DNA of 64,000 bases from Coniferiporia sulphurascens. Lineage: Eukaryota; Basidiomycota; Agaricomycetes; Hymenochaetales; Hymenochaetaceae. Position 1 is the first letter of the stretch; the number at the start of each line of letters is the position of its first letter. Location of the stretch: positions 186,001 through 250,000 of the forward strand of contig NBBA01000018.1 in assembly GCA_002794785.1 (NCBI GenBank), read 5' to 3'. Under the pieces are notes generated by a model. The model ran no database searches and had not been told where the DNA came from. It saw only the letters and a list, made by a program, of their open reading frames with translations. Below are positions 56,730-64,000 of this stretch, in pieces. The translations under genes were made by a program, and so were the position numbers.

Positions 56730-58392
56730 GGGCGGCCTGCACAAACTCGTCATGTGTGTCGCCTGTGACCAGGAGGGAGGGGAGGGTGAAGGTGACCCTT
56801 CTGCCTGTAAAGGCCAGGGGATCCGTCCAGGGAGGATGTGTGTATGCAGGAACCAGTTGTACCCAAGGGACTCGAACCTGCAGAGAAAGGGAAAAAGGTC
56901 CATTAGTTACATTGTGGAAATGTTTGCAGCCAATAGAGTGGGGGGTGTGCCATAGGTGCAGGGAATGGGATGTTTTTAAATACTTGAAGTAAAAAGAAAG
57001 GGGAGGGACTGAGCAGAGAAAATTAGTAGAAAAAGGGGAGGCACCTTTATAGATGCCAAGGATCCACCAGCAGGCCATGTTTTGCACAGACTGGAGATGG
57101 TTGACCAGGGTTTTCTGGCAGCAGCCATGGTACCAGACCAGTGCGCCCCATGCTAGGACAGAGCAGACACAGCTGGTGTACAGATGCCGGAGGAGGAGGG
57201 CAGACACTCCACGTTCGGTGTTGCCTAAGATGTGGAGGGCAGCGAGGGTGGAGAGTCCCTTGGAGCACATTTGCTTGATGTGGGGCTTGAAGGTCAGGCC
57301 TGGGTCCCACCAGATGCTGAGCCACCAGAGTGGTTGGGATGGTCGGATGAGGGTGTTAGGGTCGATTTGGATCCTGGCAGTGTCCCAGCCATGATAGCCG
57401 ATTCTGCACCAAGGCAGGTGGAAGTGGAGTGCCTCAGTTTTGGCGGCTTTGATGTTGAGACTGATGTTGTCGAAGAGACTGTTGAGTTGGTGATATGCAT
57501 CTACCAGATGGCAGCAGTTGGATGCTACTGAGGGGCCAGTGCATATTAGTAAGTGGTCGTCAATGTATGCTAGTGCTGTGGTACCAGCTTGGTGGAAGCA
57601 CCAGAGGACTACACCTGTGAAGATCGTTGACAAGATGGGGGAAACTGGTGATCCTTGGGGGGTGCCGAAGTCGGGTTTGGGGGTGGTAGGGAGGGTGGTG
57701 CTGTTGAAGGCGACTGCGACCTGCCTGTTCATCATGAAGGAGAGGCACCAGTCCACCATGTTGGGTGGGCACTGGAGCTCCAGCAATTGCCAGTGGAGGA
57801 GGTGGGGGTGTACTGAGTTGAAGAAACCCTGTATGTCAACTGCAAGGACTGAACATACAAGGCCCTTTGAGTGGGCATTCTCCGCTATCTGTAAAAGGTG
57901 TTGGGCAGCATTGTAGACAGAGTGTCCTTGATGCCCCCCATACTGGTTAGGTGGCAGCCAGTCCCGCTTATTAGTGAGGAACTGGAGCTGGTTAGCAATA
58001 ATCTTTTTGAGGAGTTTCCCTAGGGTCTCCTCAAGGGTGATGGACTGGTAAGAGCGTGGTGAGAATGGGTCCTTCTTGTTAGGCTTCTGGAGCATCACCA
58101 CTTTTGCCACCTGCCAGCACTTGGGGTGGTGCCCCAGGCATAGACAGTCATTGAAAAGCGAGAGAATCTCTTTGGGGTAAGCTTCCACCACCCATTTCAG
58201 GGGGCGGTAGCCTATTCCTGAGAGGCCCAGAGCCGACAAGTTGGAGGTGTCAGACAGTGCCCCCATAAGCTTGGTGAGGAGAATTGGTGGGGCAGCTGGT
58301 TGGGGAGGGGGAGGTGGGCTTGGATCTGCCTGCAGGGGGGGAGGGGGCATAAAGAAAGTTTCACAGAAGAGCTCACCTTTCTCATTGTCCAA
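56704..58392 (-). pseudogene. LINE reverse transcriptase, uninterrupted 562-codon frame, truncated at both ends
   Basis: Motifs in order: GLSGIGYRPLKWVVEAYP, ITLEETLGKLLKKIIANQL, LPPNQYGGHQGHSVYNAAQHLL, LAVDIQGFFNSVHP, GTPQGSPVSPILSTIF and the catalytic YIDD (about 57555). A thumb-like region follows. The last few codons run into the LTR. It is the longest intact RT frame here, but it lacks the endonuclease, RNase H and any start. Confidence 0.8.
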
Positions 58393-58800
58393 CTGGGTGA
58401 AGGTGCCATCTCATCACTTGAGGGACAGAATGGGGGTGGGGCAGGTGCTGAGGCCACGTTTGGCCCAGGTCCAGATGTTGGAGGTGTCCACTTCGGCAGC
58501 CTGGTCGGCATAGAACTGTCACTTGGCCGTGCACATGCCATGCTTGAAGGCATGGTGCACTGACACATGCTGGAGGGGGGTGGTGGCTGTCGAAATGGTG
58601 GCCAGCAGGTTCTTGCATGTTGGTGTCCACCATGGGACCTCTGTTTTCAATGGTTTGGAGAGGTGGGTGAATGGCTCAAGGGCTGCCACCATGGCTTTCA
58701 CCATGGCATTGGCTTTGTCATCCAGGGTGAGGGTGTTGCAGACTGGGAGGTTGAAGGTGAGGTCAAGGAGAGGGAAGGCGATGTCAGTCCATTCTTCCCT
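56730..58800 (-). mobile_element. LINE ORF2 fragment with complete RT domain, minus strand
   Basis: It runs from the linker after the endonuclease (about 58800, EEWTDIAFPLLDLTF) through the RT to the beginning of RNase H, where LTR 56191-56729 cuts it. The upstream edge abuts an R module. Neither end shows a LINE terminus, so it is an internal relic. Confidence 0.8.
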
Positions 58801-59571
58801 CATCCTTCTTGTCCTCTTACCACCACCATCTCTGGTTTCACTGGGGGTCATCTGGGGGTTCGTTGCAGCAACCTGTACTCTGGTCTGGTATACTACTGGG
58901 TCAATACGAGAGAAGGCTACCATCTGCACACTGGTCCTCTGGAGTGTGCACTCACTGGTTGTCCAGTCGCTGTAACAGCAGTTTCGAAGATGCGAGAGGG
59001 CCTCTAGGGCTCACCAGAGAGTATGCAACCCGACGATAATGTTGCATTGGGGGGATAACTCAGTGAGGATGATTCCCACTCATGTCTGCTGTGCCCTCTC
59101 GGGGGGTGGTGCCTCGGCTGGTCTGCTGGTTGTGCTTTTGGGCCCAGTCAGCAGCGCAAGGTGCAAAGCTCACCAGTCGGGGGGGGACATGACATTAACA
59201 TTCCCATGGGATTGGGGAAACCCTCTGCCCACCAGCAGTCAGCAAGAGCTGGGAAACCTCAGGTTTGGCGAAAGTCGGGTCTAATCCTCTGGGATTGATG
59301 CACTTGCATTGAGGCCATGATGACTGGCATGTCATATCAAAAACTGCTCCCCAAATTTGCCAAAGGGTCTCTGATGACGGCACTAGTTGCTAAAAGGAGA
59401 TAGGGGTCTCATAACACATGGCGTGGCGGTAATAACCATCTGACACAGAAATGCGACAGGACACCATGGGCCTCTCGAGTGGGACAGGCCCCCTTGAGGT
59501 GGTTAGTAAGAGGCACTCCCTGGCGGCTGTAAAAAGCATCGGGGTCCACCCCTCTGTGACACAGAGATTCT
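58801..59571 (+). mobile_element. R module (copy d), 3'-truncated by the gypsy LTR
   Basis: It starts CATCCTTCTTGTCCTC, the defined R 5' end, and matches the first ~770 bp of R at 20041 with many substitutions; both include the GGGGGGGACA and AAAGGGTCTCTGATGA segments. The gypsy LTR begins at 59572, so any attached LINE part is not visible. There is no coding frame. Confidence 0.75.
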
Positions 59572-61055
59572 TGTTAGGAATTGATGAATAAGCTTGTTTA
59601 CAAGCTTAGACAATGATACCAGCAACTACCAATACAGGAAGGGACTCCCATGGATACCATCCAGTGATCATTCAACATGGGGATGGAACTAACTAGAAAA
59701 CCAGGACTTCTTGGGAACATCAGGCCAATCATGATGCTCAAGTGACCACTAAAGACTCTTGACACATCAAGACTCTGCCACCGATGCCGGACTGCATACA
59801 ACCAATCATGGGAAGCATTTAACACAGTAATAACCAAATGCTTTTACATGGCAGGGTACACAAACTGCCAGGTAACTACAGATCATGCTGTAGACCCTAT
59901 AGGTGATGGCACAGAGGTCAGGGTAATGCACACAATACAAATGTACATCTTCGATGTACAGGAGTTTTTGCACAACGTCCATGTCCAGACGATAGTGAAC
60001 CTGCACATACATGACAAGGAATGTGACCTACAAGTGGTCTCAGGATCCTTCCCATACAGGACATTGCAGGATAACACATTCCTAGCTAATGCTCACCAAT
60101 TATGCGCAAAGGTAATCACCCTCTTTGAGAATCTATCAGCAAAGGGATTGACAACCGCCAATCAACAGATCGGCAATGTTAATCTTTATGTGATAACACT
60201 ATGGTTATCAAATGGATCACCCCCAGTGCCACCTCCAGGATACACGCGATGTATTGCTAGGATAAACCACATTAACAAACTGCTGGATAACGTGATTGAT
60301 GACAGGACACCAACTGAAAGGTACCCACCTATGGACCTTTAGCCAATATCACATTACGCAATTAAGCCACACTCGGCAGGAACCAAAGCGCTTACCGAAG
60401 CCAGCCACAAACTCTAAATGACAAGTGTCCAAGACAACAAGACAACATGCAGGAACCAGTACAGGAGGCCAACGAGACAAGTCAACGACTTACCAATCAT
60501 CAAGCTGTTAGGCAGCATCTTAACAAGAAGCCACTGGCACATAAGTCTACAGGGTAGCATGCAGAACAGTGGGGTGACACGCACAGCCTAAGCGTCATGG
60601 TGAAGTCATTATGACACCATATGACTTCACTATGAGCTCAGTGGAGCCTAGTGGAGCATAGTGGGCGCATGGAGCGCAGTGGAGCTCAGTGGAGCACCAA
60701 TGGCCAATTGTAGATAGTTATTTCTCATATGATCATCTAATGATGTCATTTGCACTGGTACGCAGCTCCAAGCCAGTAGGACTTATGACGACACTGTGAG
60801 ACATCATAGCTCCAACTGCAGAGCATTGTGGAGCATCCACTGTGGAGTACATTCAAGCGGAGCTTCTTCTACATGTATATAAGGAGGGCCTAGACCAGCC
60901 TAGACCCCCAGTTTAATTCACCTTCTCAATTCTCTCAGACTTCTCCTGAGCGAAGTACCAACATCTACTGACTTATTCTTGACTCAATCACATGCCTCAA
61001 CTCTATCTCAACTACTTGTTCCATCAGCTAACCACAGTTACCCTTGGTCCTAACA
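59572..61055 (+). mobile_element. 5' LTR of a Ty3/gypsy-like element (1,484 bp)
   Basis: The termini are TGTTAGG...CCTAACA. A TATA box (TATATAAGG, 60876-60884) lies ~170 bp from the 3' end. The sequence after it (CCAGTTTAATTCACCTTCTC) matches the equivalent part of the large solo LTRs, so these belong to one superfamily of LTRs. The bases before it are ATTCT; the second LTR lies beyond the window, so the duplication cannot be checked. U3 encodes a conserved protein. Confidence 0.85.
59755..60342 (+). CDS. LTR U3-encoded protein, diverged homologue
   Basis: A frame open from about 59746, with an internal ATG at 59848, ends at 60342. It aligns with the protein at 26683: LDTSRLCHRCRTAYNQSWEAF against LIDTRNLCQRCKDADQVAWKAF, and AGYTNCQVTTDHA against AGYNNCQITFDHT. 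Near the end PPGYTR...DRTP matches TPGYSR...NRTP. The position of the TGA in the solo LTRs is not a stop here. The upstream ATG of the family appears lost or mutated, so the start is uncertain. Function unknown. Confidence 0.6.
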   Translation, partial: TLDTSRLCHRCRTAYNQSWEAFNTVITKCFYMAGYTNCQVTTDHAVDPIGDGTEVRVMHTIQMYIFDVQEFLHNVHVQTIVNLHIHDKECDLQVVSGSFPYRTLQDNTFLANAHQLCAKVITLFENLSAKGLTTANQQIGNVNLYVITLWLSNGSPPVPPPGYTRCIARINHINKLLDNVIDDRTPTERYPPMDL

Positions 61056-61595
61056 TCTGAATTAAACTCTAAACCCTTTCATGAATCTAAAGAAGACCGA
61101 ACTGGCTTTCAGTATTCTCTAGCTCTGGCAGATAGGGGGCTTCTAACTGACAACTCTCTCACAGCTAAAAAGAACTACACACTCCGACTCCACCTCTTGC
61201 ACGAACACGCCTTATTGCGCCTTCAGCAAATCATCAACATCAACCTCCTGACCACTGACACCATTGATGCCTATCAACGAATAAGCTTCAAGTTCTGTCA
61301 CCAATTCAGCGGCAAACTCAAAGAAGATACAGACCAAGAAGCTGACATCAGGGATACGCATATCCGACTCAGAGGCACCCTGGCACATGACAGGAGACAC
61401 CTAGAGATAATCAAGGAGGAAGTACTAGGGGGACACATCTTCACCACCCACGGACAACACACCCCGGCAAACGAACCAGCCTTCGAAGTGTTTATAAGGC
61501 AACACCTCAACACGACCTATACCCTACTCGAACACGCCAACCTACTCTGCTTCGCTCTCCACTGCGCCATCGACAACAAATACCTAGCAGCAAAA
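61044..61595 (+). CDS. Leader ORF 1 of the gypsy element
   Basis: The frame begins at the LTR border and is open for 184 codons up to a GTAAGC that could be an intron donor (61596), followed by TACTAATC, a branch-like motif, and TTTAG (61642). The protein is helical and charged (LLHEHALLRLQQIINI, FSGKLKEDTDQEADIRD). It lies directly downstream of the LTR and before gag. I do not recognise it. The real start may be the ATG at 61081. Confidence 0.5.
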
Positions 61596-61642
61596 GTAAG
61601 CACTCCATACCTAACAAGCAGCCAATACTAATCAATGTTTAG

Positions 61643-62745
61643 TGGATTACTTCACACTTGCATTTTGGACAGCAATACTCTTCTGTGCACTTCACCAATC
61701 CATCTCTCGAGGATTCCTATGCCCTGATACTCTATACAGGGTTACTGGGCTTCAATCCTTTTTCGACCACCTTGCCTGGTATGTTTATCAACGTACTGAT
61801 GAAATTCAAGACTCCATCTCTGACACCAGTCGAAGACAACTCGACCAACTCCAGGCAATCGCGAACAGTATCCACACTGCGACTGAACAGGTATGGCTTC
61901 TTTGAGACCATATACAAGAAAGTCAAATTGTCGACCAACAGGACGAAAACTGCATTGCCACTCAACACGCCTAGTTGGTTGAAGCCCAACACTGGCTCCA
62001 AGATGACTTAGGTACTTATTTAAGCCGACTCGACCTAACCATTGATAAGCTAATAAGTAATCCAGTGCTTAATATCGTGCAGCTAGAGGTCCTCAACCAC
62101 CAGACCCTTGACCAAACCCTCAGCAGAGAACTCAACACTCTCCGCCAACTACTCAACACCACCGCCACCTTCTTCACACCATCCACCCATGAAGTAGAGA
62201 ACTGCTCTCTGCTCAACAAAATCACTCGACTAAATGGGGAAGTTAACAAACTCCATGAACTCAATGACCAACAGCGCCAGGCCATCCGAAACATTGAAAC
62301 CAACCAATGGGACACCCAACAGTGTCTTTTCCACCAAGAGGACAAGGTAACCAGTTGGCAAGGCCGATTCTACGGACTCGAAGAAGCGCTCTTGAACACC
62401 CGACACTGCCACAGGATCTCTAGTCCCATACCAGAGCAGGTCGACTATCAGTACAACCAAGAAGACTGGTACGAACATGAGAACTGGGTGCACCTGACAC
62501 TACCGAGGACTGTCAACCCTCAAGAACTCATTCACCCCATATCACCAACAAATGCACTAGGACTAACCCTAGACACTCCGTCAAACGTGCTATCCCTTGA
62601 AGTAGCAGCCCCTACTTCACCACCACCATCGGACCGCTGGGCACAAGGTACAATGGGTATACGAGACCCCGAATACTTACAGCAGCGGGAAAACGACAAT
62701 TGGAATGAGCTCGATGCATATTACTGCCGACTCAATAACGAATGA
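61643..62745 (+). pseudogene. Leader ORF 2: coiled-coil protein, two in-frame stops
   Basis: One frame (phase of 61642) runs from VDYFTLAFW through a hydrophobic segment (FWTAILFCALHQSI) and long helical heptad-like stretches (QLDQLQAIANSIHTATEQV, LTIDKLISNPVLNIVQLEVL, ITRLNGEVNKLHELNDQQRQ) to 62745. It is broken by TGA at about 61903 and TAG at about 61972. It probably continues leader ORF 1 through a spliced intron, although the phase I read does not join cleanly. A structural role with gag is conceivable but unproven. Confidence 0.5.
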
Positions 62746-62757
62746 CCCTCAATCACC

Positions 62758-62976
62758 ATGCCTGGCAAGCACCAGACTTCTGATAAAGCCACACAAACTA
62801 ACAGACCTTCTAGAAAGCGAGTGGGGACCAGTCACCGGCTCGTGGGGTCAAGACAATGCAGCCGAAGCGAACCAGCGAGTCGAAGCGGCTATGTCCCTAC
62901 TGGAGATTCAGACAGGTTAGTGCAACCGTCTCAGTCATCTAACAAAACCACTCATAAAAGAAACAAACAGCGATGA
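62758..62976 (+). CDS. Small basic ORF of the gypsy leader
   Basis: A 72-codon frame starts 12 bp after leader ORF 2 ends and is rich in Lys/Arg/Ser/Thr/Gln (RPSRKRVGTSHRLVG, KTTHKRNKQR). It could be a nucleic-acid-binding peptide or a chance frame of basic composition. No family is recognised. Confidence 0.3.
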   Translation: MPGKHQTSDKATQTNRPSRKRVGTSHRLVGSRQCSRSEPASRSGYVPTGDSDRLVQPSQSSNKTTHKRNKQR

Positions 62977-62989
62977 GGGAAAGGTACTC

Positions 62990-63295
62990 GTGGAACTTCA
63001 AACCGCCAAACGAGGCAAGTACCTGAAGTTTCATACAGAGTACATAGATAAGGGAGATGAGGAAAAAGACATAGAAATAGACAGTGGCGCAAATATAATA
63101 TTTATAAATGCACCACTTGATCTCTCTATAAATAAAGAACCAGAAGCAGAGGTAGGGAAAGAAGACGAGAAGCAGGAAGAAGATCATGAAGATCAAAAAC
63201 TACTAACTCAAAACCCTATCAAAACAGAAGATCAAGAACCAAAGAACAAAGATCAAGACCTATACGAATCAAGCTCTGACAGCACATCAAACTAA
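62990..63295 (+). CDS. Small acidic ORF just before gag
   Basis: A 101-codon frame with strongly acidic composition in its second half (EVGKEDEKQEEDHEDQK) ends six bases before the gag ATG. A frame like this often precedes gag in basidiomycete gypsy elements, but I cannot name it. The short spacing suggests reinitiation or a shared transcript. Confidence 0.45.
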   Translation: MELQTAKRGKYLKFHTEYIDKGDEEKDIEIDSGANIIFINAPLDLSINKEPEAEVGKEDEKQEEDHEDQKLLTQNPIKTEDQEPKNKDQDLYESSSDSTSN

Positions 63296-63301
63296 AACAA
63301 A

Positions 63302-63988
63302 ATGGCGACAATGACAACAGGACCCATGATCAAAATGCCCAAGTTTGCTGGGCAAAAGGGTGAAGACTTAGAAGCTTTCCTGGCGCAAGCTAATCTAAGA
63401 TTTGCAATGCTCAACATAACAACAGACAATGCAAAAACATCTTTTATTCTTCAAGCACTCAAAGGACCAGCAGGAATGTGGATTGCAGCCAAAGTTAATG
63501 CAATCCAACCAGGACAGGAATTGACCGGATACGACCAAACGAACCAGACCCAAACAGGAGTATGGGCAAGCTATGCAGAATTTCTCAACTGGCTTCGAGT
63601 ATGTCATGGAAAGTTCTATGACATAGCCAAAGAAGCCGAGTGAGAAATCTACAACCTACGACAAGGTAAAGCAACAGTACAAACATACACTAATGAGTTC
63701 GAAAGGCTCCAATTACATTTGGAAGCCAAGTACACTCCCAACGTGTTACTCTTTGCTTACAAACAGGGCATGAACAAGAAGACAATCATGCGAATAGCTT
63801 CGCACCCAGAATCTGCCAAATGGAACCTGGAACAATGGAAACAAGCGGCAATGACAATAGAAGCATCAAGAAGCTTCTATGGACATCAAACAGGATCAAT
63901 ACTCCCCAGATATGGCAGCGGAACCCAGGTACAGTATAAACCAGCACCAAAGTACGACCCAATGGATGTAGACGATGTCTGGAAATGA
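63302..63988 (+). pseudogene. Ty3/gypsy-type Gag, interrupted by TGA and leaving the window
   Basis: The start MATMTTGPMIKMPKFAGQKG leads into the capsid-like retrotransposon gag domain (DLEAFLAQANLRFAM, then FILQALKGPAGMWIAAKV, then YAEFLNWLRVCHGKF). A TGA at 63641-63643 falls before EIYNLRQGKATVQTYTNEFERLQ and another at 63986-63988. Both fit CGA codons altered to TGA. The frame is otherwise continuous. The CCHC knuckle and pol lie outside the window. Confidence 0.75.
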
Positions 63989-64000
63989 ACCGACAACCAC

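Larger units (their letters stand above)
61056..64000 (+). mobile_element. Internal region of the gypsy element: long leader, gag, leaves window
   Basis: After the LTR come ~2.2 kb with several ORFs before gag at 63302. No canonical tRNA-complementary primer site next to the LTR is obvious to me. Protease, RT and integrase are expected downstream but not seen, so the Ty3/gypsy label rests on the gag type and LTR form. Confidence 0.7.

Overview
The window comes from a filamentous basidiomycete, most likely a mushroom-forming Agaricomycete. It carries a KDZ (Kyakuja-Dileera-Zisupton) DNA transposon with a CxC1-type transposase, two-ORF Tad1/I-group LINEs, Ty3/gypsy-like LTRs and genes with short (~50-60 nt) introns. 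I find no ordinary host gene. Almost every base can be assigned to a mobile element, and most elements sit inside other elements.

Region 1 (1-28977) is a pile of non-LTR retrotransposons. Two subfamilies, LINE-A and LINE-B, differ in ORF1 and in the 3' UTR. One LINE-A copy (7473-14163) is full length with a 13-bp target duplication inside a LINE-B copy. A near-full LINE-B copy (18201-26626) is itself hit by four retro-insertions, each with a readable 12-15 bp duplication. Several insertions are chimeras: a noncoding ~1.27-kb module ('R') with fixed ends is joined to a variably 5'-truncated LINE 3' end, as in the MINE (WEIRD+MGL) elements of Magnaporthe.

Region 2 (28978-51383) is a nested DNA-transposon stack. 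A ~4-kb Tc1/mariner-like DDE element ('E', minus strand) is split near its 3' end by an 18.4-kb KDZ element (29012-47440). The KDZ element has 2.65/2.69-kb terminal inverted repeats and a TA duplication, and the matching E inverted repeat at 51338-51383 shows the uninterrupted target. Its body holds a decayed KDZ transposase gene (plus strand) and two minus-strand cargo genes. One cargo gene looks like an Spt5/NusG-type KOW protein; the other I cannot name. Solo LTRs with perfect 5-bp duplications sit inside both the Spt5-like gene and the E transposase gene.

Region 3 (51384-59571) holds more LTRs and minus-strand LINE pieces. One solo LTR lies inside another LTR of the same family, again with a 5-bp duplication. 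Region 4 (59572-64000) is the 5' end of a Ty3/gypsy-like element: a 1.48-kb LTR, a ~2.2-kb leader with extra ORFs, then gag, leaving the window. The large LTR family encodes a conserved ~210-aa protein upstream of its own TATA box, i.e. in U3.

Most coding regions are broken, and a recurrent lesion is CGA to TGA, as expected from deamination of methylated CpG. The window is therefore best read as a methylated, heterochromatic transposon nest whose insertion order can be reconstructed.
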